NCBI RefSeq assembly: GCF_004011825.1
Contig: NZ_RKLO01000002.1
Span: 62,001-126,000 of the forward strand
DNA length: 64,000 bases
Reading direction: 5' to 3'
Source: Rhodococcus xishaensis
GTDB lineage: Bacteria; Actinomycetota; Actinomycetes; Mycobacteriales; Mycobacteriaceae
Positions 9,424-17,468 of the stretch are shown piece by piece (positions within the stretch are counted from its first letter, which is position 1; each line of letters opens with the position of its first letter). The translations under genes and the position numbers were made by a program. The notes below the pieces were generated by a model. That model did no database searches, was not told the origin of the DNA, and worked only from the letters and a program-made list of their open reading frames with translations.

Positions 9424-10653
9424 ATGCGTGCTGCCTTGAGGAGAGCTTCGACGGTCCGACTGATCAGCGGAGTGGCGCTGTCCGCGCTCGTGATCGCGGG
9501 ATGTACGTCGAGTGAGGAGACCGCGCCCGCGGATGCGACGTCCCCGACGGCCGCTATAGAGGACATCGACACCGATGCCCTGAACGGGCTCGTTGAAGAC
9601 GTGGCTCGAGAGTTTCAGGTGCCCGGTGCCGTCGTGATCCTCAGGACCCCCGATGGCGCCCATACTGTGCAGTACGGCACCGGAACCCGAGATGAGGACG
9701 TCCCGGTGGACACCGTCGACCACATCCGCATCGGCTCCAACACCAAGACCATGACCGGCACGGTGATTCTGCAGCTTGTCCAGGAAGGCAAGATCGCGTT
9801 GACGGATCCGGTGTCGAAGTACCGCACGGACGTCCCGAACGGTGACAACATTACGATCGAGCAACTGCTCGACATGCGCAGCGGGCTCTTCAACTACACG
9901 GAGACCCCACAACTGAACGAGGCGCTCGACGACGACCCGCAGAGGCAGTGGCAGCCGGACGAACTCTTGGAGCTCGCGTTCGCGAATCCACCGTACTTTC
10001 CGCCGGGGCAGGGCTATCGGTACTCCAACACCAACACCGTGCTCCTCGGCCTCATCGCCGAGAGCCTGGACGACAAGCCGCTGCCGCAGATCTTCCAGTC
10101 GCGACTGTTCGGCCCGCTGGGATTGAGCCAAACCTCGTTTCCCGACATCGTCGACAGTTCACTCCCGGCGCCCCACCCGCAGGGCTACATGTATGGGACG
10201 AATATGCAGACTCTGACGAATCCGGCGCTACCCGAGGACATGCAGGCCGCTGCCGAGGCCGGCACGCTTGCTCCCAACGACGTCACCGACGTCAACCCGT
10301 CGTGGGGGTGGGCAGCCGGCGCCGCCATCTCCACCGCGAACGACCTTGTCACGTGGGTGCAGGACTTGGTGGGCGGTCAGCTGCTCAACGCGGACTTGCA
10401 GGCTGATCGTCTGGGCAGCGTGCAGCCCACCAGCGCGGATAGCGATGCTGCCGAATATGGTTGGGGCATTGCCAAACTCGGCCCGATGTACGGGCACGCC
10501 GGCGAGATTTCGGGATTCAATTCGTTCATGGGGCACGATCCCGACAACAACGTGACGCTGGTGGTGTGGACCAACCTGGCGGTCGCCGCGAACGGCCAGG
10601 GCCCGGCGACCACCATGGCGCGCGCGATCATCGACAGTATCTATCCCTCCTAA
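9424..10653 (+). CDS. Serine beta-lactamase-like hydrolase, lipoprotein
   Basis: A secreted lipoprotein of the class C beta-lactamase/DD-carboxypeptidase (Pfam Beta-lactamase) family. The signal peptide ends in a lipobox with Cys27 (VIAGC). The catalytic motifs are S105-x-x-K108 (SNTK), Y200-S-N202, and H358-x-G (GHAGE). Length 409 residues. The GGAGGAAG site sits just before the ATG. The substrate is unknown: peptidoglycan peptides, esters or amides are all possible for this family, and there is no evidence of antibiotic resistance. It stands alone after cobQ with its own 89-bp upstream gap. Confidence 0.85.
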   Translation: MRAALRRASTVRLISGVALSALVIAGCTSSEETAPADATSPTAAIEDIDTDALNGLVEDVAREFQVPGAVVILRTPDGAHTVQYGTGTRDEDVPVDTVDHIRIGSNTKTMTGTVILQLVQEGKIALTDPVSKYRTDVPNGDNITIEQLLDMRSGLFNYTETPQLNEALDDDPQRQWQPDELLELAFANPPYFPPGQGYRYSNTNTVLLGLIAESLDDKPLPQIFQSRLFGPLGLSQTSFPDIVDSSLPAPHPQGYMYGTNMQTLTNPALPEDMQAAAEAGTLAPNDVTDVNPSWGWAAGAAISTANDLVTWVQDLVGGQLLNADLQADRLGSVQPTSADSDAAEYGWGIAKLGPMYGHAGEISGFNSFMGHDPDNNVTLVVWTNLAVAANGQGPATTMARAIIDSIYPS

Positions 10654-10694
10654 CGGGCCGATTTCGTGACATGGGGCGCGTACCGTCTTCAGGC

Positions 10695-11261
10695 ATGGAG
10701 TCGACGAGCGTTGCCGTGGGGAGCGGGACCGTGACGGTCCGTATCGGGGGTCCCGAGAGTCGGCACGCGGTGTTGCTGTTGCCCGACGCCGGCGACCCGG
10801 TAGACGTGTTCGACGCCGTCTGTGCACGATTGCACGATTCGGACCTGCGGACCGTCGCCGTCGAGAACATCTACGGACTCGATGAGGCGTCGGTGATCGC
10901 GCTACTCGACAAGCTGAAGTTGCCGTGGGTCAATCTCGTCGGTGCCGGCGCGGGGGCGGAACTCGCATGGCGGCTGGCAGCGAAGACGTTTGGACGGTTC
11001 GCGAGCCTCATCGTCGCCGACCGTGGTCATCCGGCCGTTCCCGATGTCGAGGGGGCCGTGCTCGACGCGGTGTGCCCCGCGGTCGAGTTGCCGACCACCG
11101 TCGTCGTAGGCAACGCCCTCGGACGCCCGAGCGCCGAGGCCAGCGGCCGGTACGCCTACTCGGAGTTCCGGATCGTCCAACTCGACGGCATCGAGAACGT
11201 CCCGGCGAAGGCGGCTGCGGAGTTGGCCAGCGAGATCGTGCTGCGGACCGGCTCCTGGTGA
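10695..11261 (+). CDS. Small alpha/beta-hydrolase-fold protein
   Basis: A 188-residue protein with the strand-turn pattern of an alpha/beta hydrolase (AVLLLPDAGDP near residue 25; a nucleophile-elbow-like segment WVNLVGAGAGAELAWRLA). The elbow reads GAGAG rather than G-x-S-x-G, so the usual nucleophile serine is missing and the protein may be non-catalytic. The ATG at 10695 is the best start, following a TACCGTCTTCAGGC stretch that could hold a leaderless -10. It ends 2 bases from the convergent SulP gene. The role is unknown. Confidence 0.6.
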   Translation: MESTSVAVGSGTVTVRIGGPESRHAVLLLPDAGDPVDVFDAVCARLHDSDLRTVAVENIYGLDEASVIALLDKLKLPWVNLVGAGAGAELAWRLAAKTFGRFASLIVADRGHPAVPDVEGAVLDAVCPAVELPTTVVVGNALGRPSAEASGRYAYSEFRIVQLDGIENVPAKAAAELASEIVLRTGSW

Positions 11262-11263
11262 CT

Positions 11264-12787
11264 TCAGTGGCCCTCGCCGAGGTGACCGGAGAGCCGCGCG
11301 TGGCGGTCTGCCGAGCCCACGTTTAGTCCGGTGAACTCGACGGATTTGCCGTGGGTCGCGTACTTCGCCTCTATGGCATCGAGAGTGGCGACCGTGGATG
11401 CGTCCCAGATGTGGGCTTCGGAGAAGTCGACAATCACGTGGGCTGGGTCACCGACATAGTCGAACTGGTAGATCAGATCGTTGCTCGAGGCGAAGAACAA
11501 TTCGCCGCGCACGCGGTAGGTCCGGCTGTCGATCGTTCCGTCGTCGTCGATGTCGATCTCGGTGATTCGCTCGACCGCGGTGACGTGGGCGACACGGCGT
11601 GCAAACAGCACCATGGCGGTGATCACGCCGACGATCACTCCATATGCGAGGTTGTGGGTGACCACCGTGACGGCGACGGTCGCCAGCATGACGCCGGTCT
11701 CGCTGCGGGGCATACGCCGCAACGTCTTCGGGGAGATCGAATGCCAGTTCATGGTGCCGACGGACACCATGATCATGACCGCGACGAGCGCCGCCATCGG
11801 GATGAGTGCGACGATATCGCCGAGACCGACCACGAGGATCAGCAAGAAGACGCCGGCCAGGAAGGTAGAGATACGTGTTCGGGCGCCGGAGACCTTGACG
11901 TTGATCATGGTCTGCCCGATCATCGCGCATCCGCCCATGCCGCCGAAGAATCCGGTGACGAGGTTCGCCACACCCTGACCCCAGCCCTCACGGGTCTTGT
12001 CGGAGTGGGTGTCGGTGATGTCGTCGACGAGCTTGGCGGTCATCAACGATTCCAGCAGCCCCACCAGCGCTACGGCCAGTGCGTACGGGGCGATGATGCG
12101 CAGCGTTTCGAGGGTCAGGGGCACGTCGGGAATGAGCAGGGTGGGCAGGCTCGACGGAAGCTCACCCTCGTCGCCGACATTCGGGACGCCGAGTCCGAGG
12201 ACGACCGTCGCCGCGGTCATCAGCACGATCGCGACCAGCGGTCCAGGAACCGCGGCGGTGATTTTGGGCAGGAACACCATGATGGCCAGACCGACCGCGA
12301 CCATGGGATACACCAGCCATGGAACATCGATCAGATACGGCAGCTGCGCCGTGAAGATCAAGATCGCGAGTGCGTTGACGAACCCGACCATCACACTGCG
12401 GGGTATGAACCGCATCAGCCGCGCCACGCCTAGCACGGAGAGGACGATCTGGAGCACCCCGGCCAGGATCACCGTGGCGATCAGATAGTCGAGTCCGTGA
12501 TCGCGCACAACAGGGGCAACCACCAGCGCGACGGCTCCGGTGGCGGCGGAAATCATCGCCCGGCGGCCGCCCACTATCGCGATCGTCACCGCCATCGTGA
12601 ACGATGCGAACAGACCCACCCGGGGATCGACCCCGGCGATGATCGAGAAGGAGATCGCCTCCGGGATCAGTGCCAGTGCCACGACCAGGCCCGCGAGCAC
12701 CTCGGTCCTGAGACGTTGAGGACTCCGCAGCGCCGCTAGCGTCGACCCGTCACGGGTACGACCCGCCTCGATTGCGACGTCCGTCAT
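11264..12787 (-). CDS. SulP family anion transporter with STAS domain
   Basis: A 507-residue inner-membrane anion transporter. The SulP signature region VVALALIPEAISFSIIAGVDP lies near the N-terminus, about 11-12 membrane helices follow, with GGMGGCAMIGQTMINVKVSG in the middle, and a C-terminal STAS domain covers about residues 415-500 (VIVDFSEAHIWDASTVATLD). Substrate could be sulfate or bicarbonate; no carbonic anhydrase or sulfate-assimilation gene is adjacent, so it is left open. The ATG at 12787 has GGAG 5 bases upstream; a start at 12844 is less likely. Its 5' region contains a tandem repeat and faces the metQ leader. Confidence 0.88.
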   Translation of the reverse strand: MTDVAIEAGRTRDGSTLAALRSPQRLRTEVLAGLVVALALIPEAISFSIIAGVDPRVGLFASFTMAVTIAIVGGRRAMISAATGAVALVVAPVVRDHGLDYLIATVILAGVLQIVLSVLGVARLMRFIPRSVMVGFVNALAILIFTAQLPYLIDVPWLVYPMVAVGLAIMVFLPKITAAVPGPLVAIVLMTAATVVLGLGVPNVGDEGELPSSLPTLLIPDVPLTLETLRIIAPYALAVALVGLLESLMTAKLVDDITDTHSDKTREGWGQGVANLVTGFFGGMGGCAMIGQTMINVKVSGARTRISTFLAGVFLLILVVGLGDIVALIPMAALVAVMIMVSVGTMNWHSISPKTLRRMPRSETGVMLATVAVTVVTHNLAYGVIVGVITAMVLFARRVAHVTAVERITEIDIDDDGTIDSRTYRVRGELFFASSNDLIYQFDYVGDPAHVIVDFSEAHIWDASTVATLDAIEAKYATHGKSVEFTGLNVGSADRHARLSGHLGEGH

Positions 12788-12830
12788 CGAACTCCATTCC
12801 AGTGAGGCAGAACACCTCGATCGTGTGTGT

Positions 12831-12898
12831 TCGGGTATCGGCACCGGGCAGAGGGCGTGTGTATTCGGTCATCGGTACCGGGCAGAGGGCATACGCCA
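12831..12898. repeat. 34-bp tandem duplication
   Basis: Two adjacent copies of a 34-bp unit starting TCGG and containing ATCGGYACCGGGCAGAGGGC. The copies differ at a few positions. The repeat lies 44 bp upstream of the SulP start codon, where its promoter should be. Confidence 0.8.
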
Positions 12899-13023
12899 CC
12901 GAGCGGTGCACGCTACCTTCACGCCGGGCTGGGCGCAAAACGCCCTTCGTCGATCGTCGCCGGAAATGAATCTGCGACTTGAACTCTCCGTGCCCTCGCG
13001 CTAACCTGCATCGCCGACATGCC

Positions 13024-13039
13024 ACACCCCCTGGGGTGT
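13024..13039. promoter_or_regulatory. 16-bp palindrome, possible operator
   Basis: ACACCCCCTGGGGTGT has perfect 7-bp arms around a CT centre. Its C-tract/G-tract form recalls operators of the CsoR/CstR family, but no such regulator gene is in the window, so the binding protein is unknown. Confidence 0.4.
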
Positions 13040-13049
13040 CGGTACATGA

Positions 13050-13149
13050 TCTCGTCCGGGAAGGACTTCAATGCGCAGCCCTGCAACACCTGACGCCACG
13101 ACGCTCATGCGTGGTCGCTGTTGTTGCATGCGTTGGCGCTGAGACGAGA
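13050..13149 (+). ncRNA. Structured leader upstream of metQ
   Basis: Four pairings can be drawn in 100 nt: TCTCGTC (13050-13056) with GACGAGA (13143-13149); TGCAACA (13082-13088) with TGTTGCA (13122-13128); CCACG (13096-13100) with CGTGG (13110-13114); and GTCC (13054-13057) with GGAC (13063-13066). The last pairing competes with the outer helix, as in a two-state switch. The position before a methionine transporter suggests a riboswitch or attenuator, but the conserved SAM-I and SAM-IV cores could not be found. A 24-codon ORF from ATG 13019 runs into the structure. Confidence 0.4.
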
Positions 13150-13269
13150 CAGCTTCGCGCGGCGGCACCTCAACGGCCGTCCCGCATCCTCCTGTGAACT
13201 TTCTCCCATCGGGCATCCAAATGTCGCAGCGCCTGTTGTCCTTCGTGCCCGGAGGGAAAGGACCCGCTC

Positions 13270-14127
13270 ATGTCCACCGGAAGGTATCTCTCGATGTTTC
13301 TACGCCGCACCGCCGCACTCTCTGCCGCAGCACTGCTCAGCGTCGGCCTGGCCGCATGCTCGACCGGCAGCGACGGGGAGACGCTGATGATCTCCGCGTC
13401 GAGCACCCCGCACGTCGAGATCCTCGAGCACATCGTCGACTCCGGTGTTCTCGGTGACGTCAAGCTCGACATCAAGCCGGTCACCGGCGAGATCGACCCG
13501 AACGAGCTGCTCGTCGCCGGCGACGTTCAGGCCAACTTCTTCCAGCACGCCCCCTACCTGGAGGACTGGCAGAAGCAGAAGGGTGTGAGCGACCTCGTCT
13601 CCGTCGCCGACGTTCACCTCGAGCCGATGGGTCTGTACTCGGAGAAGGTCACGGCCGTCGACCAGATCGGCGACGGGGCGAGTATCGCGCTGCCGAAGGA
13701 CACCACCAACTTCGCCCGCGGCCTATACCTGCTCGAGTCCGCCGGCCTGATCGAGATGGACAAGCCGTTCGATGACGCCGACCTGTCCGTCATCACCCAG
13801 GCGAACGTCAAGGCGAACCCGAAGAATCTGAAGTTCGTCGAGATCGAGCGCCCGCAGTTGGCCCGCAACCTGGACGACCCGCAGATCACCGCCGCGATCA
13901 TCAACTCCAACTACGCGATCGAGGCCGGACTGATCCCCGCGGAGGACGCGCTGTTCTCGGAGGACGTCGAGGGCAACCCGTTCTCGAACCTGTTCGTCGT
14001 CCGTTCCGCCGACGCGAACGATCCTGGCGTGCAGGCGCTCGCCGAGGCGCTCGTCTCCCCGGAGACCGCTGCCTGGATCGAGGAGAACTACTCCGGTTCC
14101 GTGGTCCCGGTCCACCCAACCAACTGA
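13270..14127 (+). CDS. metQ: Methionine ABC transporter, binding lipoprotein
   Basis: MetQ/NlpA family substrate-binding lipoprotein. The signal peptide ends with lipobox Cys30 (GLAAC). The mature part has the family pattern around ANFFQHAPYLEDW, ALPKDTTNFARGLYLLE and NSNYAIEAGL, typical of D/L-methionine binding proteins. Length 285 residues. The ATG at 13270 follows GGGAAAGGA; ATG 13294 is an alternative that would shorten the signal peptide. The gene is first in the metQ-metN-metI order, whereas many bacteria have metN first. It is likely controlled by the long leader ahead of it. Confidence 0.93.
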   Translation: MSTGRYLSMFLRRTAALSAAALLSVGLAACSTGSDGETLMISASSTPHVEILEHIVDSGVLGDVKLDIKPVTGEIDPNELLVAGDVQANFFQHAPYLEDWQKQKGVSDLVSVADVHLEPMGLYSEKVTAVDQIGDGASIALPKDTTNFARGLYLLESAGLIEMDKPFDDADLSVITQANVKANPKNLKFVEIERPQLARNLDDPQITAAIINSNYAIEAGLIPAEDALFSEDVEGNPFSNLFVVRSADANDPGVQALAEALVSPETAAWIEENYSGSVVPVHPTN

Positions 14128-14149
14128 TGATCGCCACCAACTGATGATC
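14120..14149. repeat. Duplicated metQ-metN junction
   Basis: The 13-mer CCAACTGATGATC occurs at 14120-14132 and again at 14137-14149. The first copy holds the metQ stop codon, the second the metN ATG, so the junction was probably duplicated. Confidence 0.8.
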
Positions 14150-15193
14150 AGTATCGAGAACCTGGTCAAGACCTTCCCCGCCGCTGGCGGAGTGGGGGAG
14201 GTCTCGGCTCTACGAGGGATCGATCTCGAGGTCGCCGAGGGGGAGATCTTCGGGATCGTAGGGCCGTCGGGTGCGGGCAAGTCCACCCTGCTGCGGTGTC
14301 TGAACCTGCTCGAGCGGCCCACCAGCGGCCGCATCGTGTTGCGGGGTGACGACCTCTCGCAGCTGACCGGGGCGGGTCTTCGTGCCGCGCGCCGCCGCAT
14401 CGGCACCGTGTTCCAGCAGTTCAACCTGCTGCACGCGCGGAGTGTGCGCGCCAACATCGAGTTCCCGCTCGAGCTGGCCGGGCTCGACCGCAAGCAGCGG
14501 CGGGCACGCGCCGACGAGCTGATCGAACTCGTCGGCCTCGGAGGCAAAGAGAAGGCCTTCCCATCGCAGCTGTCCGGCGGACAGCAACAGCGAGTAGGCA
14601 TCGCCCGCGCTCTCGCGTCCCAGCCGGACGTGTTGCTGTGCGACGAGGCGACCAGTGCTCTCGACCCTACGACCACCGACCAGGTGCTGGACCTGCTGGC
14701 CGAGCTCAACCGATCGATCGGCGTCACCGTCGTGCTCATCACACACGAACTCGGTGTGCTGCGTCGCATCTGCACCTCGGCGGCCCGGTTGGCGGACGGC
14801 CGGATCGCTGAAGCCGGCAGGATTCTCGACCTGGTGGGCGAACCCGGATCGGTGCTGGGAGACGCGATAGTTCCGGTCGGTGTCGGCCCGTCCGAGGGGG
14901 ACGGCGCCGACACCGCTGTCGTCACAACGATCGGTGACGAGGCCCGCGGGCCATGGCTCGCGCAACTCGTCCGCAAGCTCGACGCCGACATCTCCGTCGA
15001 CGGTGGGCGGGTCGAGCAGGTCGCCGGGGTCACCGTCGGCCGGCTGCGCCTGCGGTTCGGGCCCGGCGTGTCCCGTGCGGACGTCGACGCGTTCGTCGAC
15101 GCCCAGCCGAATGTCACGCTGTCCTGGGGCGTCGGGGCCGGGGTCGACGGGTCGAGCTGGGCAGGCGCAGCAACCGGGGGTGTTGTCACATGA
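14144..15193 (+). CDS. metN: Methionine ABC transporter ATP-binding protein
   Basis: ATPase of the methionine importer. Walker A is GPSGAGKST (residues 40-48), the ABC signature LSGGQQQR lies near residue 144, and Walker B with the catalytic Glu is VLLCDEATSALD. A C-terminal NIL (ACT-like) domain from about residue 265 carries the regulatory methionine site in known MetN proteins, which mediates trans-inhibition by intracellular methionine. Length 349 residues. The ATG overlaps a duplicated metQ-metN junction, and the stop overlaps metI (ATGA). Confidence 0.95.
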   Translation: MISIENLVKTFPAAGGVGEVSALRGIDLEVAEGEIFGIVGPSGAGKSTLLRCLNLLERPTSGRIVLRGDDLSQLTGAGLRAARRRIGTVFQQFNLLHARSVRANIEFPLELAGLDRKQRRARADELIELVGLGGKEKAFPSQLSGGQQQRVGIARALASQPDVLLCDEATSALDPTTTDQVLDLLAELNRSIGVTVVLITHELGVLRRICTSAARLADGRIAEAGRILDLVGEPGSVLGDAIVPVGVGPSEGDGADTAVVTTIGDEARGPWLAQLVRKLDADISVDGGRVEQVAGVTVGRLRLRFGPGVSRADVDAFVDAQPNVTLSWGVGAGVDGSSWAGAATGGVVT

Positions 15194-15858
15194 ACAAGAT
15201 GTCCTGGTACGACTCGCTCCCCGAGGTGTGGGAGGCGACGCAAGAGACCCTGTACATGGTGGGAATCTCGTTCGTGCTCACCGTCATCGGTGGTGTGCTC
15301 CTCGGCGTGGTGCTGCACGTGACCTCACCCAGCGGGTTGTGGCCGCAGCGCGTAGTCAACGCCGTACTCGGCGCGATCGTCAACGTCTTCCGCTCGCTGC
15401 CCTTCCTGATCCTGATGATCGCGCTGATCGGCGTAACCCGGTTGATCGTCGGCACCGCAATCGGCCCGGACGCGGCGATCGTGCCGTTGACCATCGGTGC
15501 GATCCCGTTCTACGCGCGTGTCGTCGAGGCTGCGCTGCGCGAGGTTCCCGTCGGACGCGTCGAGGCCGCCCAGGCGATGGGTGCGACCAACGGTCAGATC
15601 GTGCGGAAAGTGCTTCTGCCGGAATCGGTTTCTGCGCTGGTCGCCGGAGCGACACTGACAGTGGTGCTGCTCGTCGGCTATTCGGCAATGGCCGGCGTCA
15701 TCGGTGGTGGCGGGCTCGGTGACTTCGCCATCGTCTACGGCTACCAGCGGTTCAACACGCCGGTGCTGCTGGTCGCGGTCGTCGTGCTCATCGTGATCGT
15801 GCAGGTCCTGCAGTCGATCGGCGACGGCATCGTGCGGGCGCTGGCGCACCGGAAGTAG
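15190..15858 (+). CDS. metI: Methionine ABC transporter permease
   Basis: A 222-residue inner-membrane permease with five predicted helices. The EAA loop that contacts the ATPase is visible as EAAQAMGATNGQIVRKV near residues 133-149. It overlaps metN by four bases. Together metQ, metN and metI are sufficient for a complete MetNI2-Q importer. About 200 bp without a gene follows. Confidence 0.95.
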   Translation: MNKMSWYDSLPEVWEATQETLYMVGISFVLTVIGGVLLGVVLHVTSPSGLWPQRVVNAVLGAIVNVFRSLPFLILMIALIGVTRLIVGTAIGPDAAIVPLTIGAIPFYARVVEAALREVPVGRVEAAQAMGATNGQIVRKVLLPESVSALVAGATLTVVLLVGYSAMAGVIGGGGLGDFAIVYGYQRFNTPVLLVAVVVLIVIVQVLQSIGDGIVRALAHRK

Positions 15859-16059
15859 GTTGCGAAGCACATTCCCTCGGTTGCGTCGCTACGGGCCGCC
15901 CGATCGTCGCGGCGTTGGCGGGCCTGTCGTTGCAGTATTTGCGCTCCGCGGTGGTTCAGGTCGGATGGCAGCGCAGCTGCCCGACCGCCAAGGTGGCTTT
16001 GGTAATACACGAGCCGCCGCGCCTGGTACGGTAGCCGACATGACTCGGCAGAAAGGCGC

Positions 16060-17391
16060 ATGAGCGCCGATTCTCAGCGCAGATTCCTGCGCCCACACAG
16101 TGTGTTCTTCTCTTCCGGCTACGTATGGGTGGTCGATGCGACGCAACCGGTCGCGGCGTTGTTCGACCCATACACCGAGCGGTTCGCGCGCCTTGTGTCG
16201 TGGACCGACCTTCCTCCAGGCCCACAGGGTGCGAGGCAACGAGAGATCGTGGCCGACGCAGACGGTGTATGGGTGCAGAACCATCGAGACGGGCCGCTGG
16301 TGCGGGTCGGTGTCGATGGCATCCTCCATGCGGAGTTCACCCAAGGCCACAAACTGATCTGCGCCGGGCAGACCGGCGCATGGTGCTCCAGTAGTACGCG
16401 ACGGCGTCGCGACATTGCATCCACACCCGACGTTCCACCGCGCCGCTCCCCGCGACCACCAACGTTGCTTGTTGCACGGCCCGAGGGCGGTACCCGCCGT
16501 GTCGTCATTGACGCTGCGGCGACGGTGTCGTTCGAGTTCGACGAGTCGTCGCTGTTCGTCGGGGTCGAGCACGATCCGTGGGAGCGGGTTCCGACGTCCG
16601 CGATGACAAGTCGTCTCGACGGAGCCGGCTTCGAGGTTCGGTACAGCTCCTCGGTGCTGCAGGTGCCGCTGGACGGAACGATCCCGGAGCGGATCGGACC
16701 CGACACGCATCCATGCCTGCAGGATCGCGCGGTCGAGTACACCAGCGAGTACGCCGACGTCACATACAACGAGGCGCACCGGCGTAAACGCGCCATGGAC
16801 GCTGCGCTTCGTTGGCACTGGGGCACCGTCACGGCTCGCCGCGGCATCTCGATCGTGCGGGCGTACCGGCCCGACGCCTCGGTGCCCACGGCGGAAATCG
16901 ATCTGCCCGGGATGCGAGTGACCGACGGCGCGACAGCGGCCGGACGGCTCTGGATGATCACCATGCCGGAAACCCGCACCGGGCCAAAGGATTCGGTGCT
17001 CACCGTAGGGGTGGACGGCAGGGTGCATCCGGTGCAGGCCGAGGGCATCGACATCACCGACCGGTGCTGGCCGGTAGGGCCCGAGCCGCTCGATCACGGC
17101 TCTTACGTGGCGCACTGCCTGCGCGGTCTGGACGGAGTGCGGTTCTCGGACGGTGTGGACGAGGTGTCCGCCACCTACGTCGGGCGGTGGCCCAACGGCC
17201 ATGTCCAAGTCCGGTTCCGGCACGTCGACTACCCCGGCCTGACCCTGGTTGCGCGCCTGAGACTCTACGACGAGCAAGGCACTCGGCTGGACAACTTCCT
17301 CACCTACGTGCGGGCGGAACTGATGGAGCAGGCCGGCACCCGCGCGTATCCGCCGGCGTCGGATGCCGTCGGCGGAGTGCTGTACGTCTGA
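16060..17391 (+). CDS. Unrecognised 443-residue protein, propeller-like repeats
   Basis: No family was recognised. The protein lacks a signal peptide and membrane helices. It shows several spaced segments of the type VWVVDATQPVAALFD, EIVADADGVWVQNH and GRLWMITMPETRTGP, which look like beta-propeller blades reporting variables against a display value. A short Arg/Pro-rich, likely disordered stretch lies near residues 112-135. The ATG at 16060 follows AGAAAGG; a TACGGT hexamer near 16027 could be the -10. It is followed after 77 bp by another unrecognised gene and may be cotranscribed with it. Confidence 0.7.
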   Translation: MSADSQRRFLRPHSVFFSSGYVWVVDATQPVAALFDPYTERFARLVSWTDLPPGPQGARQREIVADADGVWVQNHRDGPLVRVGVDGILHAEFTQGHKLICAGQTGAWCSSSTRRRRDIASTPDVPPRRSPRPPTLLVARPEGGTRRVVIDAAATVSFEFDESSLFVGVEHDPWERVPTSAMTSRLDGAGFEVRYSSSVLQVPLDGTIPERIGPDTHPCLQDRAVEYTSEYADVTYNEAHRRKRAMDAALRWHWGTVTARRGISIVRAYRPDASVPTAEIDLPGMRVTDGATAAGRLWMITMPETRTGPKDSVLTVGVDGRVHPVQAEGIDITDRCWPVGPEPLDHGSYVAHCLRGLDGVRFSDGVDEVSATYVGRWPNGHVQVRFRHVDYPGLTLVARLRLYDEQGTRLDNFLTYVRAELMEQAGTRAYPPASDAVGGVLYV

Positions 17392-17468
17392 GCCCAGGCA
17401 ACGTCTGGGTCCTCGCGCAGTCCCGGGGCCGATGTGTCCCCGAAAACGAACACGAACCGGAGGTATCA

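Larger units (their letters stand above)
12899..13269. other. Divergent regulatory gap, SulP / metQ
   Basis: Together with the tandem repeat this makes a 480-bp gene-free interval between the SulP gene and metQ. It holds a 16-bp palindrome, a putative 24-codon upstream ORF (13019-13093) and a set of nested stems, listed separately. No longer conserved reading frame was recognised. Confidence 0.6.

Noticed and set aside
13040-13110. SAM-I or SAM-IV riboswitch upstream of metQ
   Set aside because: The conserved core around the GCAACC segment and the expected pseudoknot strands could not be aligned, so the named classes were not called.
15890-15930. Terminator after metI
   Set aside because: GGGCCGCC and GGCGGGCC can pair only with a mismatch over a 16-base loop and no T-run.
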